Below, piece by piece: positions 39,625 through 52,791 of a DNA stretch of 64,000 bases. The stretch is from Rhizophagus clarus. Lineage: Eukaryota > Glomeromycota > Glomeromycetes > Glomerales > Glomeraceae. The stretch covers positions 1,488,001-1,552,000 of the forward strand of contig BLAL01000030.1 in assembly GCA_015698045.1 (NCBI GenBank). The letters are read 5' to 3'. The position numbers and the translations under genes were made by a program. Positions within the stretch are counted from its first letter, which is position 1; every line of letters begins with the position of its first letter. A model generated the notes under the pieces. The model ran no database searches. It saw nothing but the letters and a program-made list of their open reading frames with translations, and was not told the origin of the DNA.

Positions 39625-40638
39625 AGTTGTTTAACTTTGGAGATCGAATGAAGTATATGAAAGATAACTTTATACACTTTGGTAGATATGCAGATCTATC
39701 GTAAATAGATATGCTATATCAGTAAATCAGTTATCTTTGTTTTTGTGGCAGTGTGACACCGGCTTGTATTATGTACATATCGTGAGAGAATGTTTCCCTT
39801 AATCATATATAATAATTCATCTAAGATCCGGTAATATTGGATTGCAATTTTGAATTTAATTAAATTTTCCAAATAAAGAGTTTATCATCGGAAATTTAAT
39901 AATTTCTCTGCATAATTCAAGTCATCTGTATCGATTTAACTATTATTAGTCCAGGCCAAGATCGAAATTGGTAGGGATGTTAATAATGGTAATAAAAGAT
40001 GATTACTAGCTACTAATATTTTACTATTTAAATATATAAACAAACCGCCACGAGAATTCTACCTTTTCATACCAATGAAATGTTAATACTTCAGATTAGA
40101 TCATCATTATTTTACAGATCTGCTGCGGATTTTTTTTTTACCATATATTCTTAATATATATAGCGACGATTTTAATTGTCCATTCATCAACGTAAATATA
40201 ATCTATATCCTCTTTAGAATATTTTAGATTGTAGAATTTCGCGTTTTTCTCCACCCAGTTTTACTTTTTAAAAATTTCTCTACATCAACTCGACGGCAAA
40301 GATTATCTCATAGAAGATATAATAAGCTTTTTTTTTTTAAAAAAAAAATAAAAAACTTAATTATAATTTTTGTGGTTTTTCTCTGTACCCTCGGGCATAC
40401 ACCCATTTACCTATTGCACTTTTCCCGCGTTAGGAAAGGTGCACTATCATCACGGCGCTACAAAAGAAAGTCGTTAAGTTAATTGTCTTCCGGGGTCACC
40501 AGGTATAACACCAAAAAGTGAAACAAAGTTACAGTATTAAATTAATAATGAAATATAACTTCAGAAAAATAACCTCTTTTTTTTTTCAGCGATCGCCTCC
40601 CTGGCACTACAATTTTAGTGTCGCGTGATCAGTTTGCC
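39625..40638. promoter_or_regulatory. Divergent promoter region between pyruvate carboxylase and ornithine decarboxylase
   Basis: About 1 kb between two outward starts. The part from 40380 to 40620 is less A/T-rich, as expected of a transcribed leader. A likely intron in the 5' leader of ornithine decarboxylase runs 40503-40589 (CACCAG then GTATAACACC; acceptor TTTTTTCAG). The promoter assignment rests on position only. Confidence 0.5.
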
Positions 40639-42298
40639 ATGAAAAGACAAGTGGAAACCGAACAAATTCATCCAAAATTGTTCGCCACTAAGCGTGCCAA
40701 ATGCGAATCCACTCAAAAGGATGTTCTCTCCATTAGTAAAAATGAACTGACGCGTATTAGCACGTTATCCGTTGAAGAAATTTTAAAATCTTACGTATTG
40801 TCTCTCGATATAGACAATTGTGAAGTTGAAAGCGATAATGCTTTCATTGTCGCTGATCTTGGCGAGATTTACCGTCAGCATCTTCGTTGGCAGACCCATT
40901 TACCTCGAATTAAACCGTTTTATGGTAAATTAAGTAATAATTTGTAAAAGTAAATGTCAAATTTTTAGACCATTTTTATTTTTAACTTGAGAGTTCGCAC
41001 ATTTCTCACTAACCTTATATTGAGCAGCAGTCAAGTGCAATACAGATCCTATGTTACTGAAACTTTTGATAGCTTTAGAAACTGGATTTGATTGTGCCAG
41101 TAAAACCGAAATCCAAACTTTACTTGACTTGGGAGTAGATCCGTCTAATATTATCTATGCCAATCCATGCAAACAAGGATCCTTTATACGATTTGCCGCT
41201 GAGCATGATGTCAAAATGATGACTTTTGATAATGCTGAAGAACTCCACAAGATCAAACGTTTCTTTCCTAATGCTCAGTTAGTTATTCGTATTCTCACTG
41301 ACGATTCTAAAGCTATTGTCAAGCTGAGTGCCAAGTTTGGTGCTTCTTTAGATAACACTGGGTTTCTTTTACAAACTGCCCGTGAGTTAGGCTTAAATGT
41401 TATTGGCGTTAGGTAAACGTGAGTGAATATATTGTATTTCATCTTTACAATCTTTATAACAATAGTTTTTGATCTTTTATTAGTTTCCACGTTGGTAGTG
41501 GTTGTTATGATGAAAATGCGTATGTTGACGCCATTAATAGGGCAAGATTTGTCTTTGATCAAGCTGTAGAATTAGGTTTCAACTTTCATTTACTTGATGT
41601 TGGAGGCGGATTTTCATATTCACATAAAAGCGATGTTATTACTTTTGAAAAAATTGCGTCCGTTCTTGGGCCTGCTGTTGACAAATGTTTCCCTTCCAAT
41701 AACATTCGCGTTATTGCTGAGCCTGGACGGTATTACGCAGCTTCAGCTTTTACCATTGCTACACATATTATTGCCAGAAGAATAGTTCGTAGGGATCTTG
41801 ATGAACACGTTCCGAATATGGACGTTGTTCAAGATGAAACAACACTTGTGGCTGGAGACGACCATCCATCATTTATGTGTAAGTACACTGCTAATACAAT
41901 TGATAATCTTTTTAGTGTATATCCAAATATTAATAAAAAGAAAAACTTTTCAACTAGATTATATTAATGATGGCTTGTACGGCACTTTCAACTGTATTCT
42001 TTATGATCATCAAATTGTTACTCCTAAAATTTTAATGAAGGGAGGAAAATTTTTGTTTGGTAAAACTTTGGATGAACCTGAATACAATTGCTTCATTTGG
42101 GGGCCAACTTGTGATTCTATTGATTGCATCACCAAAAACGGAAGTCTTCCTGAGTTATTACCTGGTGATTGGTTGTATTTTGAAGAAATGGGAGCTTATA
42201 CAATTTCAGCATCTACAAAATTCAATGGGTTTAGGAGAAGTAGAATCATTTATACTACCACTGATCCTCATGTTCTTGCCATTCTTGATGACTCATGA
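40639..42298 (+). CDS. SPE1: Ornithine decarboxylase
   Basis: PLP enzyme turning ornithine into putrescine, the committed step of polyamine synthesis, in the cytosol. Four exons: 40639-40924, 41028-41412, 41484-41878 and 41958-42298 (468 residues, one frame). I chose the ATG at 40639 because the longer open frame has no earlier ATG. The PLP lysine is in PFYAVKCN (about 98, built across the first junction). SFHVGSG and DVGGGF bind the cofactor. EPGRYY (about 303) and WGPTCDSID with the active-site Cys (about 406) complete the set. All key residues are present. The N-terminal extension before the barrel is typical of fungal enzymes. A long leader with a probable intron precedes it. Spermidine synthase lies upstream on the same strand. 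Confidence 0.95.
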
Positions 42299-44252
42299 CA
42301 TTTATTAATAAAACTTTAACATTACTGGAAATTTGGCTTAATATTAAAAGATTTTTTTTTTTTAAAGAAATTAATTTTAATTATTGAGTTAAAACATAAG
42401 ACATGTACAGTATGTATAGTATGTATTCTTGGAATTACTACACTTTAATGATAATGAAAATGGTATATTAATTTGATTTCAAAATGACAAAAAAAAATAT
42501 AAGTTTGGATTTGTTAATAATTTGCCACTTTAAAGGTTTGCATTATTTCATTATATAAATATAATAGAATAAATATTGATTGATTAATATTAAATATTTG
42601 GTTTTAAATTAAAAATCAAAGGTATTGCAAACCAAATCTATTAGTTTTAATATTATATTACTTATACTATAAAGTATTTGCATATAATTCTTTATAACTT
42701 ATATAATCTATTATAATTTATTTTAAAATTATTTTATAATTTTATAATTCTTATAATTTGAATTTATAATATTATAATTAATTTTATTACAAAATTAAAT
42801 TTTATTAATTTTGCAACTTAAATAATATTTTAATAATTTACTGGTATTCAAAAAAAACAATGGTTTAAAATTATTATTTTTATTTTTTTATAGATGCTAT
42901 CCAAATTATTTTAAGTAAATTTCAAATTAATTTGTATATTTTAGTTATTATAATTCCCAAATCTCAAATGTATAAATTACAAAATTTATATATATAATTT
43001 GTAAATTAATTTGAATTTGTATATTTAGATTGCTATAATCTTAAATTATTTTGGATTTACTGTAGATGGCATTTATATAAAAATTTATTTTTTAGAAAAA
43101 TATAAATAAAATATATATTTGTAATAATAAATATTATAATATAAAATAATATTAATTTAATTAGATTATTAATAATATAAATAAAAAGTAAAAACAAATT
43201 AAAATAACAAAAATTATTGGAAATTTTTAATATGATATGTGGGATTTACTTTGAGAAATAATTTTATTTGGTTCTTTTTTTATACGTTAATATAAATTTT
43301 ATTAATTAAATTATTTTATTATACAATAAATTATAAACTAATAAATATATTATAAATTGAATTAAAATCTGAAAAAAAAAAATTCAGTATAATAATAAAA
43401 TAAAATAGATAAAAAATCATTAGACTAAACAGATTAAACAAATTGAACAGATATCTATTGAACTTTCTGATTAATTTGATCAATCTGATGATACAAACAG
43501 ATTATTAGATTGAACAGATATTTATTAATCTACATAATCTGATCAATTTGAATCTGATCAATTTTTAGATAGATAACTAGAAATCTAAATTAATAGATTT
43601 GAAATATATCTCTAATTTATGATATACTGATATATAATGTACCTGCTAAGTAAGACAATATTACTTTATTAAATTATTTTAAGGCTTAAAGTAATATTAT
43701 CTCAGTTACAGTTAAGAAACAGAAAAATACAAAACTGTTAGATATAAGTTGAAAATAATGTATAAATTCTTAACTTAAGAAAATAATTACTTATAAATAA
43801 CTTTTTTTAGCTCTATTATTAATAGATAGTTTTTAGTATTTTAAAATCTTTAAGAATGTAAAGAAAGAGAAAAATTATAAACAGTTATTTATGAAATTAC
43901 CAAATAGTATAATTTCTAAAGTGCTTTTATTTAAGAAAAATCTTATAAATTTTATTAATCTATTACATATTAAAACTTTTAAGGAAGTTAAGTATCTGGA
44001 TAGTTAATGTAAAGTAATCATTTACTTCAAATTATAGGAGAATTTACAATCTGTTATCAGTAAGAAATCACTTTGAAGTGAAGTTAAACTTAATTGGTAT
44101 CATTATACTATTTCATTCTTTGTTAAAATCTTTTAAAAAAATCAAAGGACTGAAATTAAAAGATCAGATAAATCTGTTAACAAAGTCTTGTCCTTATTTC
44201 TAAAAAGCAAATATAATCATAAAACTTCATTTGGATTGTCTTATAAAAGCAA
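42299..44252. other. AT-rich intergenic region
   Basis: No gene seen. It contains a poly-T tract just after ornithine decarboxylase (42352-42363), then AATTTATAATATT-type words. 43420-43600 has repeated AACAGAT, TCTGATCAAT and similar words, without a clear unit length. Confidence 0.6.
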
Positions 44253-44905
44253 CACAGGTCGAATGAAAAAAAATCGTCAAAAATCGGCAGTCTGATTTTT
44301 AACCGATTTTTGGATATATTTGTCTGATTTGTGGCTTTTTAAAGCCGATTTTATGGCGCGAATTGTTTGTGATCGGAAATACGTTATTTATGAACAAAAA
44401 ATCGGAATGCCGATTTTGGCAGATTTTGCAAAAATCGGCATTCCGATTTTAAAATAAACATGTCGATAGCTAAAAATAAGACTGCCGGTTTATAGCTATA
44501 TTTGTCCTATTTATGGCATTTTGCTGCCGATTTTATGGCACGTATTGTTGGCAATCGGAAATTCTTTTATTTTTATCGACATAAATCAGAATACCGTTTT
44601 AAAATTATAATTGCCGATTCTCGCAAAATCAGAACGCCGATTTTTAAATAATCATGCCAAATCTCCTAAAATCGGATTGCCAAGTTTAATTCAGTATAAA
44701 CATTTCAAAAATAGTTTATGCCGATTTATATATCAGATCTTTCTATTATCGATTTTCTCATAATTCATAATTACTATTATTGTCCGGTTTTTTAGCTCGG
44801 TATAAACATTTCAAAAATAGTTTATGCCGATTTATATATCAGATCTTTCTATTATCGATTTTCTCGTAATTCATAATTACTATTATTGTCCGGTTTTATT
44901 TTATT
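44253..44905. repeat. Left subterminal repeats of CACTA copy 2
   Basis: The same ATCGGCA/TGCCGATT motif clusters and 106-bp tandem duplication as in copy 1. Several CG sites differ as TG or CA between the two copies, for example ATATCAGATC here against ATATCGGATC. Confidence 0.8.
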
Positions 44906-46375
44906 TTTCCATTTTTGATAATTGATTTATATTTAATATTTAATATGTATGATATATAATATGTATGCTATTATTTTATAATATATACTGCAATTTATGA
45001 TATATTTATTATTATTATATTATTATATTGTCCATATTATTATTATTATATTACTATATTGTTCTTATTATTATATTATTATTATGTATAGAATGTTTAT
45101 ATAAAATATATTAAAATCATATTTATCTCGTCATGTTACTTATAAATGGCTATAAAATAACCAAAAGAGATTAATAGGATAGAAACGATATTAGAGAGTT
45201 AATTTATAAACAACGGAATTTAAATCACTCAAAATACAAGCAGTTGATTTTAAATGATGAAACAAATACCTAAATTTATGTACGTCTTCTGATATCGACC
45301 GGTACTTCTAAGTAAAAGGGACCTTGGTGCTCATCTACTTCTAAATTACCATTATTATCATCGTTTTGTTCTTCATTAGTTCCATCATTTTTATCAGCAT
45401 TACCATTATTGCCATTATCGTTATTATCACCATTACCATTATTGTTATCATCGTTATTATCATTATTACCATTATTATCATCATCGTTATTATCACCGTC
45501 GTTATCCTCATCATCATCATCATCATCAGATTCTGGTTCAATCCACCTTGATGATATCCACCAATTAGCCATGTCTTGTGTTGGTCTGCTTTTTTTATCG
45601 ATATCGTCTAGACGGTAACGTTTGCGACTTAACCCAGTTCCGATGCTTACTCCGATCTCATCCGCTCGAAATAAGATTCTTTTAACCTAATGATAAATTT
45701 ATAACTTATTAGCATAAACGCCTATGTTTTAAACTTTCGCAACTTTACGTACTCTAGAAGACCTCCACTCCTTATTGTGAATCTTAATTACAGAATTTGT
45801 ACTTATCAACCTTCCTGATCTTATGTTATCGTTACGCTCTTCATTTGCCAGAACTTCGTCTTCAGTAGACCATTCATCCGAATGGACTTCTGCGGTATTT
45901 ACTGCCTTTTCGCAATCTTTAATAAATACTTCCCTAGTCATATTTTCAGGACGACAATCATCTAGAATGCTGTCTTGCGTGAAGATCATGTGTTGGAGAC
46001 CTTTGCGTCTTCTTGTCATTTTCTATTAAAGAGTAAATTAAAATAATTAATAGATTATATACATTGTCATTTTAAATAATGAATTTCACACCTGATCTCT
46101 CCTCGACGTTATGTGTTGCCGTTTATTGTGTTCATCTATCTTACCCTCCTTTTTTAATTTCCAAATCTCCCGCCGTGATTTGTGTAGCTGTTTTATTACT
46201 TTTAAAAGTTCTGTATCGTATACCTCTAATGAAGGAGGCATCGCTGCTTTGACGGCTGGTAGAAGCTTCTTATTTATCGATTTTTTTTGTTTACTAAATG
46301 TCTTTGACGTGTCGAAAAGAATCGACGAATCGAGGTTGTTTATAATATGGATTACCTCATCCTATTTAATATAAC

Positions 46376-49300
46376 CTAGGGGTGTGGGGAGGGACAACTT
46401 ATTTTTTGTGTCACCATCAAAACTGTCACCCCTGAATTTATACCGATCATTTTTTTTTACTATATAAAAAAAATATCTCAAGCCTAAAACTTTTGACACA
46501 CAACGTTTCTAAAAGCCGATGTTCGAGCATAAAGTAGCATACAAGAGAACTGTTTACTGCCAAAGTTTCATAGCATTTAGCGCGTTATTGGCTTTCTGGT
46601 TAGCTCAAATATGTTTAATAAAGGTTTCTATATAATTAATATTTTTTTTTCTCAGTCGGAAAATTAATAATAAAATTTTTTTAATCGTAGTTAATTTTTT
46701 TACTTTATTTATATCAAACAATGACACAATTATCTATGAAAACAATTCTTTGTTAAGTGCTTCGTCAGTAAAAGGTGACCGATTTTTCAAGTTGGAAATA
46801 ATTATAGGTACCAACTTTTGTTTTTTTTTATATGGTGTTGAAGTCCCAAATGCCCAGATTAACCACAATAATTCTGATACTAAAAACATTTTAGCGAATG
46901 AATCTTCTACTTCTTCAAGCTGCGCCCATACCCGAAGTTGTTCCAAAGCATGAGCAGGATTAGTAGGTAAATTTGCTTTTTTCATGAGAGAGGGTTTTTT
47001 ATTTTCTGTTGTAGAATGACTTGAACGCATTGATTTCAAGTTTTCTCTTAAACTTGCGGTGCCTTTTTCTGGAATATAATTATTAACGTCCCTCCACGTT
47101 TTTTGACGACTTTTCATATAGATTGAGATACACCTTTCGTAAATAAATCCAAATTCTTCATTTTCCAATTCGATATTATTATTTGTTGAATATTTCAAAA
47201 TTGTAATAAAATTTTGATTTAAAGGTAAATTAGAAAGAAGACTATTTTTCACATAGCGCAAAATGTTTGGTCCCAATTCGTTATGTTTTTTGAACAATTC
47301 AATTACTAAAGATTCTAAATAATACATAAACCGTATGAATTCAGGCCCAGGTATAATGTTAGTGGTCCGTGTTTTGGTTTCCGCCACATATTCAACTTTT
47401 TCTGTGCAGAGAGCTCCAAGTAAAGTGTGCATAATTGGAAATTTCGGATGGGAATTCATTAAATGGTCTCTTTTAAGTAATTTGAAGAGTACCCAACCTA
47501 TAATATAAGAAAATTTTGAAGATTCTGCTTGATTCAGAGTAACAATGTCCTTAGGAGTTAAGGTAGGATCTGCACATTCTTCTATATCTCTATTTTCACG
47601 AACATTACTCTTAAATAGTTCCTCTATCACTTTGCGAACAAGAAAATAGGCAACTAATCTTTGTGTTGTTATGGCAGAATGATTTTGTAAAATAATTTTT
47701 TGAAATTCCAAAAACCAAATACCAGAACATAAATAATTATTCAGATTAATTTCCAAACGAAAAATCCATGCAGTTGTCCAGAGTTTTCCTTTGTTTTTAG
47801 GAATTGATTTTAAAACAATATTTTTAATATCATCTCTCCATTTTTCTAACAAAGAAAAAATTCCATTATTATAGAGGCACGAATTAAAAAACTGCTGGCG
47901 TTCTTTTTGAAAAAGTGAGACCTTTTGATTTAGCTGATGAACTTCTTCACTAAAAGATAATGTTGGAGTTTCAATTCTTCCCATAAATAGATCATCTAGG
48001 AGAAGAACTTCAAAAATTTTCCGTACAAAGGGGGACATGTTGGATAATTGTGTAGCATTACTTAATAATAAAGTAGAATGCATATTATTATTTTTCAACG
48101 TTTTTCTATAATCACTTGAAAACAAAAATTAATATTAAATATTTTTACACAAGTAAATATTAATTTACAAAAAAAACTACTTACTATCGAGTAAGACAAT
48201 CAAACTCCATTCCAGTATGGTTTGATTTCCCATAATTAACACTTTTGAGTTCAGAAGTCATTCTTGCAGTAACCCGAAACTTATTTAATGCATGTCCATA
48301 TCCTTTTAAGGTTTGTGTAGAAGAATCACCTCCAAGCTGTCGAATTGTCCCAAATAGTCCTTCTAACATATCTTGTGATACTCGGCGTGGTTCAATAACT
48401 GAATCTGGATATAGAATAAAAATCTCTTTTATCATTCCCAAAAAACCTTGGATAGATAAAAGTAAATCAAATTGGCATTGTAGTGAAATCCAATTTATTG
48501 TACTGTTTTTTTGACGATCTCTAATTACAAACCAATCATAAATTTTTTGTAAGGTTTGAAGACGAGAATCTGCAAGACCTTCTAATGGTTTTTTGCTATG
48601 AAATATTTGACGGTAAAGACTTGAATAATTTATAAATTCCTGAATAAAAAATTTGTTAGTATTTTTTTTATTTTATTTTAATTCTTTTTATTATTCACTC
48701 ACTCTTGTTCCTGTCGATATTTCTTTCAGCTCATCTATTAAATTCATTGCATTTTCAACATCCTTGGATAGGGTATGCTCAGCTAGGTCAACTCGCATCT
48801 TACTCCATGAAGTAAGCCAGACATGGCGCTTGGTAAGTCTTGTGATTTTTGCTGTTGAATTTCAAGCAGTATACTCATAAACACCTTGAATATGACGCCA
48901 GCTAACCTCTTTTCCATCTATCATAATCTCTCTAACATTTCGGCCTTGACCTTCTCCAGTATGGCTTTTTGAAAGATTATTTCGAAGTTTTTTGAAAACA
49001 TGTGTAGGATCACTGATAAAAAACCATGGTATACCAGTAATTGGATTTATTGTTTTATAATTTGTCCAATGAATCTGAGTATCATAAAAAGGTCTAACGT
49101 ATATATCTTGAGATACAATTGCTACTTTCCATCCTTCTTTATTAGACAAAATTGTGACATCAAATGTTTGTGCTTCAGAATTAATATTTGTAATAATAGC
49201 TGCATGCCATTTGTTATCTTTAGGACTTTTAAATTCACAGGAATCATTAATATTCCAATTTTGTTTGGTAGGCATTGGTTGTCTTAATGAATTGCGATCA

Positions 49301-51909
49301 ACTTGAAGTTTATTAGAAATGGATGAATCCAGTAATTGTACTGTAAACTTACTACAATCAAGACTTTTTGCTATAATTTTTGCACGCTCATAATTATTAT
49401 TTCCAGTATCAACTTCAACAATATTCTCTAAGGACCATGACGAAGCCCACCAGTCAAAACTTTTAATATGATTCCTATTTTCTCCAGCACCATCACAGAC
49501 AGATTCATAAGTATGAATGCCAATACATTCAAGATTAGCCGCAAGTTGAAAAAGTATTTTGTTAATTTCATATGCGGTAAGAGTATTAATCCCATAATAT
49601 GCTACAGGATATGCAAAGTTACAAGTAGCTGAATGCCAAATGATTTGATGCACCTGTGTTGCTAAACCTTGATTATTATCTTTTGGATTAGGTAAGTTGC
49701 TTGTATTCTCCCCTTGCAATTCCTTTTCACATTGCATTAAAAATGATTGTAATTCTTCTTTTTCATTTTCAAAATCCAAATATCCAACATAACGATTATC
49801 CCGTTGACTCCAAAGTAAACCTATTAATATTAAATAAGTAAGTATCTGTATGGATTTTTTTTTGAACAAATATCTTATAAACAAAATTAATCTTTTTGTA
49901 TTTTAAAGGAATCATGAGAAAAAAATCCAATTCGACCATGATTACCAATATTTTCTACAGCCATCTTTTCTAGTATATGGTACACAGTTTTATTTTGCCA
50001 TCCTGAGTGTTGTTGGCTTTCATTTATATAGTTTTTTATCGTAGATATTGAAGGCAATCGCATAATACCTTTCATTGCATCATAAGCAGCATGGCCTGCC
50101 CGACTATATACAGAAATAGCCCATCGTATAAACCTGGAAAAATTAAAATAAATTATTATATAATTTTTTATTTAATTATTTTTCTTTTATACTTACATTG
50201 GATGGTATCTGACTCCATTTGCTTTTCCACTTTGAATTTTAATTAATTCTCGAAACATTGGATTAAAGGAAGAAAGGTCAATTTTTTTTTTTATAACATC
50301 ACAAGCTACTTCTTTAGCTATTTGACCCAACTCGTCTGATACTTTCTCCTCTTCTTCTTCCACCTTTCGTTGAAGTTGAACTTGTAAAGTGTGTATGATT
50401 TGTTCCTGGTTTGCAATTTTCTTTAAAAGATTATACTCGTATTAGTTCTTATTCTTGAATTTGTATCTTTATCATAAGTAATTACCTTTCTTTGAAGTTG
50501 AATCTTTTTAGCTAAAACTTCTTGAGAAGCATGAGCAACTTTAGTAGGTAAAGTACTCATAGAATTTCGATTTCTGATTTTTATTAATGTATTCTTTAAT
50601 TTTTGACAGTTTTTACATATATTTGTATTAATTACTAACAATAAACAGTCTATTCTTCTATATGCTTCATCAGGTTGACTCTTGTTTTCTAGGATTGCGA
50701 AAGGTTCGTGAATATTGTTAGGATTTTTTTGATTTCTTACGAGATGAATACCTCGGAGTTGAACCACATTTTCAAAACCTAAAATAATAATTTTTTTAAA
50801 AAATTAAAGATTAATTAAAATCAATATCACTCCTCTTGTCAAATACCTTCTATCACATTAAAAAAATTACAATACCTTCAGTCATTTGTCCAGTACATAT
50901 CTTTGCTTTTAATACGTAATTAATTATCTTTTCTATTTCTGAAAGAGTCCTTTCAATTGCGATTTTAGTTGCTACTCCATCAATTTCTTTGATATTTTTT
51001 TCTAAGACGTATAATTCATAAGAAATTAAATTTCCCTGCCATTTAAAAATTAAATTTTTCACTATCCTTTGTCCTTTTCCAAAAAATATGATACCTATTC
51101 CATTAATAATTCCTTTTAATCCTACGCTAAAAAATTCTTGTTTTGAATTTATATTTTTTTTGATTAATGATGTAACTTCTATTATAGTTGCTGAGTTGTA
51201 ATTTTTCCAATATGGAATTGGTTTAGTTCTTAATATTGAAGATAAATTAAAACCAGAAGTATTTGGTTCAAAGAAAATTGTAGCTAATGCTGATCGTTCA
51301 CCACCAAATATCTTTTTAATTTTAAGAAACTTGATCCAAGAAGCAAAAGAATTAAACTTTTCACCGGTTGTTTTGTCAAAAACATAAAAAATTTTATCCT
51401 GTTTGTCATAAACTAAAAGCCCCTCTATATACAGTGTTTTTTTACAAAAAAAATAAACTGGCTTGCCATTAAATTCTGGCCTAAGACGGTATAACTCTTG
51501 AAGGGCTTCGGGCTGCTTGATTTTTTTTAACGTTTGAGAGTTTGTATAATCACTTAACACTCGTTTCTAAATTTTAAGGAGACCTCAAGTTAACTTTTAT
51601 TAGTAAAAATGGCATTAAATTTACTTTACTTACCATATTTGCTGTAATAAAAATAGCTGATGGTAATTTTTTTTTCTCCGAAGAGTTCAAATAAATTTTT
51701 AACAATTTACGCGTAATAATAAGGATCTAATCGGCATCATATTTTAGGAGATGGCACATTTAATCAGTAATTTTTTTTAATTGCAGGGGAATTTTGTTCG
51801 CCGATCATTATATTTTATTAGTAACACATATGAATTTTATATTTGTGACAGTTTTGTTAATCAGAAATCATATTGTGTAACCATAAAGTTGGCCTCCCCA
51901 CACCCCTCG
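46376..51909 (-). mobile_element. P-element-like DNA transposon inserted in CACTA copy 2
   Basis: The ends are CTAGGGGTGTGGGGAGG and, inverted, CGAGGGGTGTGGGGAGG. ATATAAC is duplicated at 46369-46375 and 51910-51916, and copy 1 has a single ATATAAC at the matching site, so the insertion is proven within the window. The duplication is 7 bp as read, or 8 with one mismatch. Length is 5,534 bp. The interior encodes one large minus-strand gene with P-element transposase hallmarks. Confidence 0.88.
46734..51636 (-). pseudogene. P-element-like (THAP9-type) transposase, damaged
   Basis: Model of eight exons: 51636-51634, 51566-50876, 50778-50486, 50420-50197, 50133-49892, 49820-48703, 48639-48185 and 48114-46734 (about 1,468 codons). 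The first exon is only the ATG and is uncertain. An unrecognised N-terminal region is followed by a coiled coil (about 345-375), then RYHPMFIRWAISVYSRAG, HDSFKIQ and QRDNRYVGYLDF. CDGAGENR, SDPTHVFKKLRNNL and EGLFGTIRQLGG are P/THAP9 hallmarks around the catalytic acidic residues. Between CDGAGENR and SDPTHVFKK lies a Trp- and Val-rich insert resembling a Tudor/agenet fold; that is inference. Lesions: TGA at 48864-48862, likely from CGA, and AT instead of GT at the exon 5 donor (49891-49890). No THAP zinc finger is seen. Confidence 0.75.
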
Positions 51910-52791
51910 ATATAACACTCATTTTTTAACAATCAATACAAAAGAGAAATATTTAATAAAATAAAGATATATTTACATGAACGGTTTTTTTGAAATTTTT
52001 ATCAGTTATTGGAGGAAGGGCACGCCGATTCTCTCTGGACAGAACTGGGGATAGGCTTCTATTTCTTGGTCCTTCACTCGTTCTTTCTTCCGTTAGCACT
52101 TCCACACGTTTGGTAAGATTTGAAATCATGCTTCTTAATTCGCTGACTTCTCTGTTGTTAGCACCTATTATAAATTAGTATTTAATATAAATCATTTAGT
52201 ATAAAAAATTTTACGTGCAAGTAAGTAAAGAAATGTGAAAGAAATACTACCGCTCGCTGCAGGTGAAGAAGAAGGAATTGTTAAAGATAGATCGGTTAAA
52301 GATCCTATAACAATAACGTTAAATTGGTATAGTATAAGTAAAATGAAATTTAATTAGCACTAATATAAAACAATATTACTTTTTGTAATTGATCTCCCTC
52401 TAGAGACATTTTGATAGTTTCGATTATGTTGAGATTGAGAGCGTGATTGATGTCGATGAGGGGAATGAGAGCGAGATCGAGATCAACGTTGATGGGAACG
52501 AGAATGATGGGAACGATGAGGGGAGCGAGATCGACGTTGATGAGAATGAGAATGATGGGAACGATGAGGGGAGCGAGAGCGATGGGAACGCGATCGTTGG
52601 GATTCGGAATGATAATAACAAGATTTGGATCGAGATGGGTGAGATCGAGGTTGACGAGTCGTTGAGCGAGATTTTGAGCGACTACGAGATCGATTAATAT
52701 GAGTTTGATGCCAAGATTGATGAGATTGGGAACGGGGATGAGAGCCATCACGAGAAATAGGAATTAAATTTAAAGGTTTGAATTTTCTCAT

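Larger units (their letters stand above)
45276..52791 (-). pseudogene. CACTA accessory RS protein, copy 2, with nonsense codon and interrupted intron
   Basis: Exons match copy 1: 52791-52380, 52304-52251, 52164-51977, 46361-46092, 46022-45753 and 45686-45276. A TGA at 52485-52483 in the RS domain replaces CGA of copy 1 and would end the protein after about 102 residues. The RS exon is 75 bp (25 codons) shorter than in copy 1, and the acidic exon 30 bp (10 codons) longer; both changes keep the frame. Intron 3 has grown to about 5.6 kb because the P-like element sits in it, on the same strand. All splice sites remain intact. Confidence 0.8.

Noticed and set aside
40618..40638. Upstream GTG start for ornithine decarboxylase
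   Set aside because: Nuclear genes rarely start at GTG; the in-frame ATG at 40639 gives the expected fungal length.
45276..45618. Met/Ile-rich and Ser/Leu-rich frames over the acidic exon
   Set aside because: These are alternative frames of the GAT/AAT repeat in the accessory gene.
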